This document shows, piece after piece, positions 17,972 through 27,089 of a stretch of 64,000 nt of DNA. How positions within the stretch are numbered: position 1 is the stretch's first letter; each line of letters opens with the position of its first letter. The position numbers were made by a program, and so were the translations under genes. The notes beneath the pieces are model-generated. The model saw only the letters and a program-made list of their open reading frames with translations. It had not been told where the DNA came from and ran no database searches. Where the stretch lies: the NCBI RefSeq assembly GCF_000374445.1, contig NZ_KB894418.1, forward strand, positions 91,367-155,366, in the 5' to 3' direction. Source of the DNA: Actinokineospora enzanensis DSM 44649 (GTDB taxonomy: Bacteria > Actinomycetota > Actinomycetes > Mycobacteriales > Pseudonocardiaceae).

Positions 17972-19092
17972 GCGGCACGTTGGACATGGACGCCCTGATC
18001 GACGACCCGGACACCCGGGTGATCGTCTGCTGCGGCTCGGGCGGGGTGGGCAAGACCACCACGGCGGCGGCGATCGCGGTGCGCGCCGCCGAGCGCGGCC
18101 GGGCCGCGGTGGTGCTGACCATCGACCCGGCCCGCAGGCTGGCGCAGGCGCTCGGCCTGGCCGAGCTGGGCAACTCGCCGCGCCAGGTCGAGGTGGCCGG
18201 GTTCGAGCCGAAGGGCTCGCTCAGCGCGATGATGCTGGACATGCGCCGCACGTTCGACGACATGGTGCTGGCGCACGCCGGGCCGAAACGGGCCGAGGAG
18301 GTGCTGGCCAACCCGTTCTACCGGACCATCTCGTCGTCGTTCTCCGGCACCCAGGAGTACATGGCGATGGAGAAGCTCGGCCAGCTGGCCGCCGAGGGCA
18401 GCTGGGACCTGATCGTGGTGGACACCCCGCCGTCGCGGTCCGCGCTGGACTTCCTGGACGCCCCGCAGCGGCTGTCCACCGCGCTGGACGGGCGCATGAT
18501 CAAGTTGCTCACCGGGCCTGCCCGAGCGGGCGGCTGGGGGCTGCGGAAGGTGGTCAGCGCCGGGTTCGGGCTGTTCGCCAAGGCCGTGTCCACGATCGTG
18601 GGCGGCCAGATGCTGGCCGACGCGTCGGCGTTCGTGCAGGCGTTCGACGGGATGTTCGGCGGGTTCCGGGAGCGCGCGCTCAAGACCTACGAGCTGCTGC
18701 GCTCCAGCGGCACCGCGTTCGTGGTGGTGGCCGCGCCGGAGCCGGACGCGCTGCGCGAGGCCAGCTACTTCGTGGAGCGGCTGGCCGAGGAGCAGATGCC
18801 GCTGGCCGGGCTGGTGGTCAACCGCACCCACCCGGTGCTGTCCGGACTGCCCGCGGCGAAGGCGCTGGGCGCGGCGGACAACCTGGAGGCCCGCGGCGGC
18901 GCCCCACTGGCGGCCGCGGTGCTGCGGCTGCACGCCGATCGGGTGGCGCTGGCACAGCGCGAGCGGCGGCTTGTGACGAGGTTCACCAAGGCGCACCCGG
19001 CGGTGGCACTGGCGCACGTGCCCGCGATGGCGAGTGATGTGCACGACCTGGGCGGGTTGCGCGAGATCGGCGACCGGCTGGCCGCCGAATAG
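17968..19092 (+). CDS. Get3/ArsA-like ATPase, second of pair (Rv3680-like)
   Basis: 374-residue partner of the preceding ATPase. Deviant Walker A is GSGGVGKTT at about 23-31, then [14 protein letters not shown] (switch I) and [15 protein letters not shown] (Walker B/switch II). GTG at 17968 overlaps the upstream TGA; the frame is open further upstream but that part is another reading frame of the first subunit gene. A hydrophobic/Gly-rich section at about 185-215 ([13 protein letters not shown]) could be the helical client-binding region. Likely forms a stable complex with the product upstream. Confidence 0.88.
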   Translation: MSGTLDMDALIDDPDTRVIVCCGSGGVGKTTTAAAIAVRAAERGRAAVVLTIDPARRLAQALGLAELGNSPRQVEVAGFEPKGSLSAMMLDMRRTFDDMVLAHAGPKRAEEVLANPFYRTISSSFSGTQEYMAMEKLGQLAAEGSWDLIVVDTPPSRSALDFLDAPQRLSTALDGRMIKLLTGPARAGGWGLRKVVSAGFGLFAKAVSTIVGGQMLADASAFVQAFDGMFGGFRERALKTYELLRSSGTAFVVVAAPEPDALREASYFVERLAEEQMPLAGLVVNRTHPVLSGLPAAKALGAADNLEARGGAPLAAAVLRLHADRVALAQRERRLVTRFTKAHPAVALAHVPAMASDVHDLGGLREIGDRLAAE

Positions 19093-19228
19093 CGCCGGAA
19101 TTGACCTGTGGACAAATAGCTGACAAATGTCCGGACAGAAAGACCTGGGCACCGCCCTATGTGCGGCACCCGGACAGGACGACCACCCGCGCCGGCACCT
19201 GGACCGCCGCGGGATGGCCGTCGGTCGG

Positions 19229-19540
19229 TCAGCCGACCCGCGCGTCCACGTCGTCGTAGGTGTGCCTGCGGCGCGCGTCGTCGAGCAGCTCACGCCACGA
19301 GGTCACGTCCGGCCTGCGGCGCAGCAGTGCCCGGCGTTCCCGCTCGGTCATGCCGCCCCACACCCCGAACTCGATCCGGTTGTCCAGCGCCTCGGCGAGG
19401 CACTCGGTGCGGACCGGGCACGCGATGCAGACCATCTTGGCCTTGCGCTGCTCGGCGCCGCGGACGAAGAGCCCATCGGGGTCCTCGTCCCGGCACGTCG
19501 CGCGGACACGCCAGTCAGCTTGCTGAGCGTCGAGATGCAT
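19229..19540 (-). CDS. WhiB-family iron-sulfur transcription factor (WhiB4-like position)
   Basis: 103-residue WhiB protein. The four cluster Cys are C16, C38, C41 and C47 (C-x21-C-x2-C-x5-C), followed by the G(V/I)WGG turn (GVWGG, 59-63) and a basic DNA-binding tail RERRALLRRR. The 4Fe-4S cluster senses O2/NO or redox state. ATG at 19540 has GGTGGGGG upstream. The open frame continues to 19723, but WhiB sequence begins at 19540. Location between the Get3 pair and the PBP gene equals that of whiB4 (Rv3681c). Confidence 0.92.
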   Translation of the reverse strand: MHLDAQQADWRVRATCRDEDPDGLFVRGAEQRKAKMVCIACPVRTECLAEALDNRIEFGVWGGMTERERRALLRRRPDVTSWRELLDDARRRHTYDDVDARVG

Positions 19541-19766
19541 ATCCCCCACCCCTGTCGTCGTCGCGACCCTTTGAACCCGGCACCCCCCGGTACCGGTGCT
19601 TCCCAGCCCCACAGGTGTGGGACCACGCGAGGCTGTTCGGCGCTGTCGTGAGACGTTGACGAACATTAGCGGGTCCCGGTTCCATCGAGAACAGTGGCTG
19701 GTGCGGCTGTTACGAAAAGTCAATACGCCTTGAGGTGTCGTCGGAAAGGCACGTGGCGTGACGCTC

Positions 19767-19799
19767 TTGACAGTGCTCCGACCGGGTCACGCGTAGGCT
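19767..19799 (+). promoter_or_regulatory. Candidate promoter of the PBP gene
   Basis: TTGACA at 19767-19772 and TAGGCT at 19794-19799. The TAGGCT lies 7 nt before the GTG start, which fits a leaderless mRNA, but the 21-nt spacer is longer than usual, so the -35 may be unused. Confidence 0.4.
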
Positions 19800-19806
19800 G
19801 GCCCCC

Positions 19807-22332
19807 GTGCGTGTGGGAGACAGCCTGCTGAAACTTCTCGGACTCTGCCTGCTGGCGGGGGTGCTCGTGGCCGGGATGCTGTTCCCGGTGGTCGGCGCGC
19901 TCGGAGTGGCCTCCAACCGGGCCAGCGACACCATCGACAGCGTCTCCGCCGACCTGGTGGCGACACCGTTGCCGCTGGTCACGACCATCACCGACAACGC
20001 GGGCAACCCGATCGCGTCGCTCTACGACCAGTACCGGCTGCCGGTCGGCGCGGACCAGATCTCGCCGACCATGAAGGCCGCCCTGGTCTCGGTCGAGGAC
20101 CGCCGCTTCTACGAGCACCACGGCGTGGACTGGAAGGGGACCATCCGCGCCGCGATCTCCAACGGCGCGGGCGCCGACACCCAGGGTGCCTCCACGATCA
20201 CGCAGCAGTACGTCAAGAACTACCTGATCAACGTGGTCAACCGGGACAACAAGATCGAACAGTCCAAGGCCCAGGAACAGACCATCGCGCGCAAGCTGCG
20301 CGAGGCGCGGATCGCCATCCAGCTCGAACAGAAGATGAGCAAGGAGGAGATCCTCACCGGGTACCTGAACGTGGTCGAGTTCGCCTACGAGATCTACGGC
20401 ATCGGCGCCGCCGCGAACTCCTACTTCGGCACCACCCCGGACAAGCTGACCGTCGCCCAGGCGGCGCTGCTGGCGGGCGCGGTGAACAACCCGGTGCTCT
20501 ACAACCCGTGGCGCAAACCGACCGAGACGTTGTCGCGGCGCAACTTCGTGATCGACAAGATGGTGGAGAACCAGAAACTTTCTCCGGAAATGGCCGAGAA
20601 GGCCAAGAAGGAACCCCTCGGCGTGCTGCCCGAGCCGAAGAAACCGGCGGCGAACTGCGTCGGCGCGGGCCCGGAGGTCGGGTTCTTCTGCCAGTACGTG
20701 TTCGAATACCTGGAGAAGCTGGGCTTCACCGAGGACCAGATCAAGACCGGCGGCTACACGATCAAGACCAGCATGGACCCGCGGGCCACCCAGCTGGCCA
20801 AGCAGGCCGCCGAGGAGGAGGTGCCCAAGACCACCCCGGGCATCGCCAACGTGATGTCGATCGTGCAGCCGGGCAAGGACCGCCACCAGGTGGTGGCGCT
20901 GGTCGCCAACCGGGACTACGGGCTGGACCCGGCCAAGGGCCAGACCACCTACGGCCTGCCCAGCCGGGTGTCGAACAAGTTCGGCACCGGGTCCATCTAC
21001 AAGATCTTCACCTCGGCCGCCTACCTGGAGAAGGGCGGCGGCATCAACAACGTCATCGACGTGCCCGCCTACTACCAGTCCTCGGTGTTCGTCGGCGGCG
21101 GGCTAAGCTGCCCGAAGGCGCCCAAGTACAACGACCGGTATTACTGCGTCAAGAACGCCAGCAAGGCAGGCGACCAGAAGATGCCGCTGCAGACCGCGCT
21201 CGCGCAGTCGCCGAACACCGCCTTCGTGATCCTGGAGGAGCGGGTCGGCATGGGCCCGGTGGTCGACATGGCCAACCGGCTGGGCATGCGCGACACCATG
21301 GCCTCCAGCGACGCCGGGCTCGACCCGGACCCGGCCTCCACGGACTCACAGCGCAACCGGAGCCAGACGGACTTCTTCAAGCCCACCCCCACCTCGCCGG
21401 GGCAGGCGTCGTTCACCCTCGGCCCGAGCCCGCTGAGCACACTGGAGCTGGCCAATGTCGGCGCCACGATCATGAGCGGCGGCGTGTGGTGCCCACCGAC
21501 GCCGCTGGTCGACGTGCTGGACCGGAACGGCAAGAAGGTCGACGTCAACGAGGCCCCGTGCGAGCAGGCGGTGGCCGAGCCACTGGCGAACACCCTGGCC
21601 ACCGGGCTGTCCCAGGACTCGGTGTCCGGCACGTCCGCGCAGGCGGCGCACATGTTCAACTGGAACCGGCCGATGATGGGCAAGACCGGCACCACCCAGC
21701 AGCAGAAGTCGGCTGGCTTCCTGGGCGCCACCGCGCAGTACTCGGCGGCCGTGGAGACCTTCAACGACAGCCCGAAGCCACAGGGCATCTGCGACACCGA
21801 CCCACCCCGACTGTGCCCGACCGGCAACATCTTCGGCGGCAAGGTCCCGGCACGCACCTGGTTCTCCATGATGAGCAAGTACATGGACGGCATGCCGGTG
21901 CTGCCGCTACCGCCGACGGACCCGCGCTACCTCGACGGCGGGGACGGCATGCAGGTGCCGGACGTGACGAACCGGAGCCAGCAGGAAGCCACCGACATCC
22001 TGCGCCAGGCGGGCTACCAGGTGGTCGCCAAGGATCGCAACGACGCCCGCAAGAAGGGCACCGTGGTCGCCCAGTCCCCGCGCGGGGGCGCCATCCAGGG
22101 CGAGACCATCACGATCTACGTCAGCACCGGCTTCGTACCCCCACCACGCACGACGGACCAACCGATCCCGGGCGACCCGAACAACCCCGGCGATCCCGGC
22201 ACCGGGGGCGGGGGTCCCGGCCCGGGTAATGGTGGTGGCGGGGGCGGTGGTGGCCCCGGCAACGGCGGTGGAAACGGCGGCGGCGGCCGTGGCGGCGATG
22301 GTGACATCACCATCGAGCCAGGCATCCCGTAA
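19807..22332 (+). CDS. ponA2: Bifunctional penicillin-binding protein with PASTA domain (PonA2-like)
   Basis: 841-residue class A PBP that polymerises and cross-links peptidoglycan. A membrane anchor (about residues 7-35) is followed by the GT51 transglycosylase with the catalytic Glu in VSVEDRRFYEHHGVD (about E97) and GASTITQQYVKNYL. The transpeptidase has S396-x-x-K399 (GSIYK), S468-P-N470 and K626-T-G. One PASTA domain lies at about 714-776, a muropeptide-sensing module. The end is a Gly/Pro low-complexity tail. The gene order (whiB4, this gene, phosphoesterase) matches Rv3681c-Rv3683. A strong terminator follows. Confidence 0.93.
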   Translation: MRVGDSLLKLLGLCLLAGVLVAGMLFPVVGALGVASNRASDTIDSVSADLVATPLPLVTTITDNAGNPIASLYDQYRLPVGADQISPTMKAALVSVEDRRFYEHHGVDWKGTIRAAISNGAGADTQGASTITQQYVKNYLINVVNRDNKIEQSKAQEQTIARKLREARIAIQLEQKMSKEEILTGYLNVVEFAYEIYGIGAAANSYFGTTPDKLTVAQAALLAGAVNNPVLYNPWRKPTETLSRRNFVIDKMVENQKLSPEMAEKAKKEPLGVLPEPKKPAANCVGAGPEVGFFCQYVFEYLEKLGFTEDQIKTGGYTIKTSMDPRATQLAKQAAEEEVPKTTPGIANVMSIVQPGKDRHQVVALVANRDYGLDPAKGQTTYGLPSRVSNKFGTGSIYKIFTSAAYLEKGGGINNVIDVPAYYQSSVFVGGGLSCPKAPKYNDRYYCVKNASKAGDQKMPLQTALAQSPNTAFVILEERVGMGPVVDMANRLGMRDTMASSDAGLDPDPASTDSQRNRSQTDFFKPTPTSPGQASFTLGPSPLSTLELANVGATIMSGGVWCPPTPLVDVLDRNGKKVDVNEAPCEQAVAEPLANTLATGLSQDSVSGTSAQAAHMFNWNRPMMGKTGTTQQQKSAGFLGATAQYSAAVETFNDSPKPQGICDTDPPRLCPTGNIFGGKVPARTWFSMMSKYMDGMPVLPLPPTDPRYLDGGDGMQVPDVTNRSQQEATDILRQAGYQVVAKDRNDARKKGTVVAQSPRGGAIQGETITIYVSTGFVPPPRTTDQPIPGDPNNPGDPGTGGGGPGPGNGGGGGGGGPGNGGGNGGGGRGGDGDITIEPGIP

Positions 22333-22354
22333 CAGGCAAGGCAAAGATAGTTTT

Positions 22355-22385
22355 GAGGCCGGAACGCAATTCGCGTTCCGGCCTC
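22355..22385 (+). terminator. Rho-independent terminator after PBP gene
   Basis: Perfect 13-bp stem, 22355-22367 with 22373-22385, loop AATTC, then TTTT. One of the most canonical terminators in the window. Confidence 0.92.
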
Positions 22386-22467
22386 TTTTCATCGATCCCC
22401 CGGGACCACGCGGTCACGCAGTCGAGGCCGCTGCCGGGGAACTAAGGCTGCACCAGCCAGCCCCTGG

Positions 22468-22938
22468 TCACCCAGCCAATCGGGCCTTGACCGCGTCCGA
22501 CACCCGGCGACCGTCGGCCCGGCCCGCGATCTTCGCATTGGCGGCCTTCATGACCTGCCCCATCTGCCGCGGCCCCGGCGTCTCGCCCAGCTGCGCGGTG
22601 ACCTCGGCGACCGCCTCGTCGACCAGGGCGGCCAGCTCGTCATCGGCGAGCTGCTTGGGCAGGTAGTCGGTGAGCACCTCGGCCTCGTCCAGCTCCAGCT
22701 GGGACTGCTCGGCCCGGCCCGCGCCCGCGAACGCCTCGGCCGCCTCCTTACGCTTCTTGACCTCCTTGGCCAGCACCTTCAGGACCTCATCGTCGGAGAG
22801 TTCCCTGGCCTGGGTACCCGCGACCTCCTCGGTCGTCACCGCGGCCAGCGCCATGCGCAGCGTGGCGGTCCGGGTCTTCTCCCGGTTCTTCATCGCGGCG
22901 GTGAGGTCCGTCTGCAGGCGGTTCTTGAGCTCGGCCAT
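22468..22938 (-). CDS. GatB/YqeY domain protein
   Basis: 156-residue stand-alone YqeY protein, resembling the tRNA-binding tail of the amidotransferase GatB. Starts MAELKNRLQTDLTAAMKNR; the middle is a charged helix (LAKEVKKRKEAAEAF) and the end has the family pattern GQVMKAANAKIAGRADG. The ATG at 22938 is divergent from the phosphoesterase start with 50 nt between. A longer open frame extends upstream but runs over that divergent gene. Cellular role is not well defined; involvement in tRNA-dependent amidation is only suggested by homology. Confidence 0.88.
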   Translation of the reverse strand: MAELKNRLQTDLTAAMKNREKTRTATLRMALAAVTTEEVAGTQARELSDDEVLKVLAKEVKKRKEAAEAFAGAGRAEQSQLELDEAEVLTDYLPKQLADDELAALVDEAVAEVTAQLGETPGPRQMGQVMKAANAKIAGRADGRRVSDAVKARLAG

Positions 22939-22988
22939 GGGGCGAACAGTACTGACATTCGGCCCACGCCCGTCGAACCCGTACCCTC

Positions 22989-23960
22989 GTGGGTGTGAGT
23001 GACGCCGTGAGGACCCTCGGTCGCATCGCCCTCGGGACCACCGCGCTCGGCGCGGCCACCGTCGCCTACGCGGCGGGTTATGAACGCACCCGGTGGACCC
23101 TGCGACAAGCCACCCTGCCGGTCCTGGCGGAAGGCGCGCGACCACTGCGCGTGCTGCACATCACCGACCTGCACATGCTCCCCGGGCAGAAGTCCAAGCA
23201 GCGCTGGGTGGCAGAGCTGGACAAGCTCAACCCGGACCTGGTGGTCAACACCGGCGACAACCTGGCACACCGCCAGGCCGTGCCCGCCGTGGTCCGCGCC
23301 CTCGGCCCACTGCTCAACCGCCCCGGCGTGTTCGTCTTCGGCAGCAACGACTACTACGCGCCCAAGCCGAAGAACCCGCTGCGCTACCTGTTCCCGTCGA
23401 ACAAGCGCATCCACGGCATCCCCCTGCCCTGGCAGGACCTCCGCGCCGCCATGGTCGAACGCGGCTGGATCGACCTGACCCACACCCGCACCCTGTTCAC
23501 CGTCGACGGCCGCACCATCGCCGCCGCCGGTGTCGACGACCCGCACCTCAAGCGCGACCGCTACGACGACATCGCGGGCAAACCGGACCGCCAGGCCACC
23601 CTCCGCCTCGGCGTCACCCACTCCCCCGAACCGCGCGTCCTGGACCGCTTCGCCGAAGACGGCTACGACCTGGTGATGGCAGGCCACACCCACGGCGGCC
23701 AACTCCGCATCCCCGGCTACGGCGCCCTTGTCACCAACTGCGAACTCGACCGCGGCCGCGCCCGAGGCACCTCACGCTGGGGAGCCCACACGTGGCTCCA
23801 CGTATCCGCGGGCCTGGGCACCTCCCCCTACGCCCCGGTCCGCTTCGCCTGCCCGCCCGAGGCCAGCCTGCTGACCCTCGTACCCCGCACTACCAGCAAC
23901 GATCCGGCGCTGGACGGCTCAGGGGGAGCCCGGTTCGGAGCCGGTGCACGCGTCCGTTAG
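22989..23960 (+). CDS. Metallophosphoesterase (Rv3683-like)
   Basis: 323-residue calcineurin-like phosphoesterase with an N-terminal hydrophobic stretch (about 10-28) that may anchor it. Motifs for the dinuclear metal site are DLHML, NTGDNLA, GSNDYY (the GNH motif as GSND) and GHTHGGQ, all in order. The family hydrolyses phosphomonoesters/diesters, and related YaeI-type proteins act on UDP-lipid intermediates. GTG at 22989 or 22995 can start. Ends 17 nt before tRNA-Pro. Substrate unknown. Confidence 0.87.
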   Translation: MGVSDAVRTLGRIALGTTALGAATVAYAAGYERTRWTLRQATLPVLAEGARPLRVLHITDLHMLPGQKSKQRWVAELDKLNPDLVVNTGDNLAHRQAVPAVVRALGPLLNRPGVFVFGSNDYYAPKPKNPLRYLFPSNKRIHGIPLPWQDLRAAMVERGWIDLTHTRTLFTVDGRTIAAAGVDDPHLKRDRYDDIAGKPDRQATLRLGVTHSPEPRVLDRFAEDGYDLVMAGHTHGGQLRIPGYGALVTNCELDRGRARGTSRWGAHTWLHVSAGLGTSPYAPVRFACPPEASLLTLVPRTTSNDPALDGSGGARFGAGARVR

Positions 23961-23977
23961 ACTTACCAACGTTCCAC

Positions 23978-24052
<75 letters not shown>

Positions 24053-24055
24053 GTA

Positions 24056-24094
24056 GATCAGGGGCCACCGAAAGCATTTCGGTGGCCCCTGATC
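24056..24094 (+). terminator. Terminator after tRNA-Pro
   Basis: Perfect 18-bp stem (24056-24073 with 24077-24094) closed by a 3-nt loop and followed by TCGTTT. Also positioned to stop the convergent Abi-like transcript. Confidence 0.88.
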
Positions 24095-24124
24095 TCGTTT
24101 CCAAGTCACCGCACCGGCGGTGAC

Positions 24125-24820
24125 TTAACGGGGACGTTCAGCCAGTATGCGCGGGCATGAGCTGTTTCGGGAGATGTAGGCCTCCAGCGATGGACTGATC
24201 AGGGCGGCGAGCGCCAGCAGACGATCGTGCCGTTCCGCCAGGTCCACATTGGTCAGGGATTCGTGGTGGGCGACGCGGTTGCGCAGCTGGTGCAGTCTCG
24301 CGGCATGTCCGTCGACCACGGGGCGAGCCGTTCCCGGCACGAAGGCATGGTGCAGGTAGGGGACCCACAGTGGTTGGTGTTGCCTGCGGCTGGTCAGGTA
24401 GCGCCAGAAACCGAAGTTCAGTTCGGCGATGACCTTGCCCGGCGCGGGTTGGGTGCCGGGCAAGGACACAGGCGTGGCCTTCCGGACCGCCTGGGCGAGC
24501 TGTTCGCGGGACTTCCTGTTGTCATCGACGAGGCGACCGTTGGCCGCGGTCGTCATCTGAGGCGGGAAGAACACGTGCGCTTGGAAGACCCAGTGCTGTC
24601 CGCCAGGCTGGACACCCCGGCTCAATGCTCGGGCGTAGGCGTTGCGCAGCCCGACTTCGAGGTGGGCGAGGTCGTGGTGGAACGCAGACGAGATCGCGGT
24701 GTTCCACTCGTAGAGCGCGACCGCGAGCTCGCGGTCCTGGTTCGCGGCCTGCAGGTACACCGCGAACCTGGGTACCGAAAGCCAGTCTTCGATCCAGCTG
24801 CCCGCACCGGCCGCTGCCAT
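24125..24820 (-). CDS. Abi-like protein (Abi_2/AbiD-F family, HEPN-type)
   Basis: 231-residue protein resembling the Abi_2 abortive-infection family. WIEDWLSVPRF and YEWNTAISSAFHHDLAHLEV lead into LRNAYARAL. Near the C-terminus is R180-N-R-V-A-H185-H-E, a HEPN R-x4-H motif expected for an RNA-cutting active site. The Abi_2 family gives phage resistance in lactococci by halting growth of infected cells. ATG at 24820 is chosen because GAGAGG lies 6 nt upstream. It is the first gene after tRNA-Pro and faces it tail-to-tail, a common site for defence genes. No antitoxin protein adjoins it; a structured element lies just upstream (24852-24952). Confidence 0.7.
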   Translation of the reverse strand: MAAAGAGSWIEDWLSVPRFAVYLQAANQDRELAVALYEWNTAISSAFHHDLAHLEVGLRNAYARALSRGVQPGGQHWVFQAHVFFPPQMTTAANGRLVDDNRKSREQLAQAVRKATPVSLPGTQPAPGKVIAELNFGFWRYLTSRRQHQPLWVPYLHHAFVPGTARPVVDGHAARLHQLRNRVAHHESLTNVDLAERHDRLLALAALISPSLEAYISRNSSCPRILAERPR

Positions 24821-24851
24821 GCACACCTCTCACTGTGACCGATCCGGCGGG

Positions 24852-24952
24852 TTACCTCGATCGGCCAAATCTGCTAAAATTGCTCTCGAATAGCCCCGGA
24901 TGCGCCCCTGACCTGCTGGTCATGCCGCCGGGGCTTTGCATTTCCCGGGGCT
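24852..24952 (+). ncRNA. Candidate small structured RNA or switch upstream of the Abi-like gene
   Basis: On the plus strand TTACCT (24852-24857) and TAAAAT (24875-24880) are spaced by 17 nt, an AT-rich promoter-like pair in very GC-rich DNA. About 12 nt later a hairpin forms from AGCCCCGG (24892-24899) and CCGGGGCT (24928-24935), with an inner TGACC/GGTCA stem, then TTTgcaTTT. A second identical CCGGGGCT (24945-24952) can pair with the same 5' arm, so two folds compete. Read on the minus strand, the same hairpin would sit in the Abi mRNA leader. Which strand is used is unknown. Confidence 0.35.
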
Positions 24953-25084
24953 CTCGCCGAGCTGATGACCACATCCTACGTGTATGAACGGTCACCGCGC
25001 GTGAGCATGGTCCCGGCGCGCCCATGTCAGCCTGTCCTGGGCGCGTCGGGTGTCGACCACCACAGGTTGAGGCCGACTCAGCGG

Positions 25085-25115
25085 TTGACCTCCATCGCGG
25101 TGAAGGTCGTACGGT
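25085..25115 (+). promoter_or_regulatory. Promoter candidate of reductase gene
   Basis: TTGACC at 25085-25090 and TACGGT at 25110-25115 with a 19-nt spacer, 28 nt before the GTG start; GGGAGG at 25129-25134 is the ribosome site. Confidence 0.5.
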
Positions 25116-25142
25116 CGTCCTGTCTAGTGGGAGGATGGGTGT

Positions 25143-25700
25143 GTGACTGTTTCTGTGGTAGGTATTGGGGGGTCGTTGCGGGTCGGCTCGCAGTCTGAGC
25201 GGGCGCTGCATATTGCGTTGGCCGGGGCGGCTGAGGCTGGGGCTCGGACGACCGTATTGTCCGGGGCTGATCTGGTGTTGCCGTTCTATGATCCGGCGAT
25301 TCCCGAGCGGACGGACGCGGCCAAGAATTTGGTAGAGACGTTGCGGGAGGCTGATGGGATTATTCTGGCCTCGCCCGGGTACCACGGGACTATCTCTGGG
25401 CTGGTGAAGAACGCGCTCGATTATGTCGAGGATCTGCGTGGGGATGAGCGGGTCTATTTCGATGGGCGGGCGGTTGGGTGTATCGCTACTGCTGCGGGGT
25501 GGCAGGCGTCGGTTAATACGTTGGCGGCGTTGCGGGCTGTGGTGCATGCGTTGCGGGGGTGGCCTACGCCGTTGGGGGTGGCGGTTAATACGCTTGAGGT
25601 TAAGTTCGACGAGGTGGGGGGGTGTACTGCGCCTCATGTTCCGGAGAATTTGCGGGTTATTGGGGTGCAGGTTGCGGAGTTTGCGCTCAAGCATAGATAA
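25143..25700 (+). CDS. NADPH-dependent FMN reductase family protein
   Basis: 185-residue flavodoxin-fold protein. The FMN phosphate loop GSLRVGSQSE is at 10-19 and ASPGYHGTISGLVKNALDY marks the second flavin-contact loop, as in NAD(P)H:FMN/quinone reductases. Would use NADPH to reduce flavin or quinone. GTG at 25143 has GGGAGG upstream. Codon use differs from the surrounding genes: many third positions are T or G (TTG, GTT, ATT, GAT), with lower third-position C. A palindromic dispersed repeat starts 2 nt after its stop codon. Confidence 0.85.
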   Translation: MTVSVVGIGGSLRVGSQSERALHIALAGAAEAGARTTVLSGADLVLPFYDPAIPERTDAAKNLVETLREADGIILASPGYHGTISGLVKNALDYVEDLRGDERVYFDGRAVGCIATAAGWQASVNTLAALRAVVHALRGWPTPLGVAVNTLEVKFDEVGGCTAPHVPENLRVIGVQVAEFALKHR

Positions 25701-25701
25701 A

Positions 25702-25898
25702 ATTGGGCTGGTGCTGTGTTTGTTGGCCTCGGCTTCGCCTCGGCGGCGGGATCGCCTTTAGCCGGTCTCTTCCCGCCCGATCCCACTCGGCCCTGGGGGC
25801 CTCCTGGGATCGGGCGGGAAGAGACCGGCGCGATCCCGCGTGGTGGTCCAGTCAGGGGTGGCTGGGTTAGGGGTGGTCGAGTTGGGGGGTGGCTGGGG
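25702..25898 (+). repeat. Dispersed palindromic repeat, copy A
   Basis: About 195 nt similar to 39537-39706 in the same orientation. The core is a long hairpin: outer arms GCGGGATCGC (25746-25755) and GCGATCCCGC (25830-25839), and 22-nt inner arms 25761-25782 and 25808-25829. The apical stem differs in sequence from copy B but still pairs (CCA/TGG here). It directly follows the reductase stop, so it could act as a terminator. The end boundary is approximate. Confidence 0.8.
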
Positions 25899-26003
25899 TG
25901 GGAGGGTGGGGGGGCGAGACGGTGCGATCCCGTGTGGTGGTGGGGTTTAGGGAGAGTGGGGGCTGGGTGGTCGGGACTGGAGCCGGGGTGGGAGGAGGTT
26001 CGG

Positions 26004-27050
26004 GTGAGGTTGGCTGAGGTGGTTGCCCGGGTTCCGGTGGGGGTTCAGGCTGCGGTGGTGCGGGCCGTGGTGGGGATGCCTGCTGGGGTGCGGCGGATGT
26101 TGGTGGGGGCTCCTGTGCGGGTGGATGGGCAGGAGTTGGCACTGGAAGCGCAGTTGGTGTTGTGGTTCAACCGGCTGGTTAGGCATTCGTTTTTGGCGGA
26201 GCAGCCGGAGGTGGCGCGGGGGCGGATGGACAGGTCGCGGGGGTTGATTGGGGGGCCTGCGATTCCTGGGGTGGCCACGCGTGAAGTGCCGGTGGGGCGG
26301 GTTTATGTGCCTACCGGGGTTGGGGAACGGGCGCCACTGTTGGTTTTCTATCATGGTGGCGGGTGGGTTGTCGGGTCTGTTGACTCGCATGATGATGTTT
26401 GTCGGTTCTTGGCTTGGCATGCCGGAGTGAAGGTGTTGTCGGTCGAATATCGACTGGCGCCTGAGGAGCCGTTTCCTGCCGCTGTTGATGATGCGATGGC
26501 AGGGTTTCGGTATGCGGTCGAAAATGCCGCCGAGCTTGGGATCGACCCGGAGCTGATTGCCGTGGGCGGCGACTCGGCTGGCGGGAATCTTGCGGCTGTG
26601 ACGGCGTATCAGGCGAAGCGGAACGACAGCCCGCAGCCGGTGTTTCAGATGTTGCTCTATCCGGCGGTGGATGCGACGACTCGGCGGGCGTCGAGGGATT
26701 TGTTCACCGATGGGTATTTCCTCACCGATGCCGATATCGACTGGTTTTGCGACCACTACTGCCCGGATGTCGAGCAGCGCGGCGACGTGCGGATTTCCGT
26801 GCTGGGAGCAGAGGATCTGAGCGGATTACCCGCCGCCTACATCGCTACGGCCGGGTTTGATCCGTTGCGTGATGAAGGGGCGGCGTACGCCGAGCGGCTG
26901 CGGGAGGCGGGTGTGCCGGTCGTGTACAGCTGTCAGCGGGACCTGATCCACGGTTACGCCAGCTTCTTCGCCGTCGGGACGCGGTTCCGGGAGGCGTTGC
27001 TGGAGGCGGCGACGGCGTTGCGGCTCGGTCTGGCGCTCAACGGCCGGTGA
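26004..27050 (+). CDS. Alpha/beta hydrolase, hormone-sensitive-lipase type
   Basis: 348-residue serine esterase of the HSL family. Oxyanion motif H117-G-G-G, nucleophile S191 in GDSAGG, Asp in FDPLRDEG and His in DLIHGY complete the triad. The start GTG at 26004 is set by GGAGGAGG at about 25991-25998. The frame is open back to 25716, but that part is the palindromic repeat and G-rich spacer, so the longer form is an artefact. Codon use is TTG/GGG-rich at the start and normalises toward the end. Acts on short acyl esters or small-molecule esters; substrate unknown. Confidence 0.85.
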   Translation: MRLAEVVARVPVGVQAAVVRAVVGMPAGVRRMLVGAPVRVDGQELALEAQLVLWFNRLVRHSFLAEQPEVARGRMDRSRGLIGGPAIPGVATREVPVGRVYVPTGVGERAPLLVFYHGGGWVVGSVDSHDDVCRFLAWHAGVKVLSVEYRLAPEEPFPAAVDDAMAGFRYAVENAAELGIDPELIAVGGDSAGGNLAAVTAYQAKRNDSPQPVFQMLLYPAVDATTRRASRDLFTDGYFLTDADIDWFCDHYCPDVEQRGDVRISVLGAEDLSGLPAAYIATAGFDPLRDEGAAYAERLREAGVPVVYSCQRDLIHGYASFFAVGTRFREALLEAATALRLGLALNGR

Positions 27051-27089
27051 GGGTGCCCGCCCCAGGCAAGAGGGCAGGCACCCGGGCGG

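Larger units (their letters stand above)
24827..25142. other. Non-coding region between Abi-like and reductase genes
   Basis: No protein gene is supported in these 316 nt. The left third contains the structured element 24852-24952. The right end holds the TTGACC/TACGGT promoter and GGGAGG ribosome site of the reductase gene. The middle (about 24955-25080) shows nothing I can name. Confidence 0.6.

Noticed and set aside
25716..26003. N-terminal extension of the HSL-type esterase
   Set aside because: It translates the palindromic repeat and a G-rich spacer; GGAGGAGG before GTG 26004 marks the true start.
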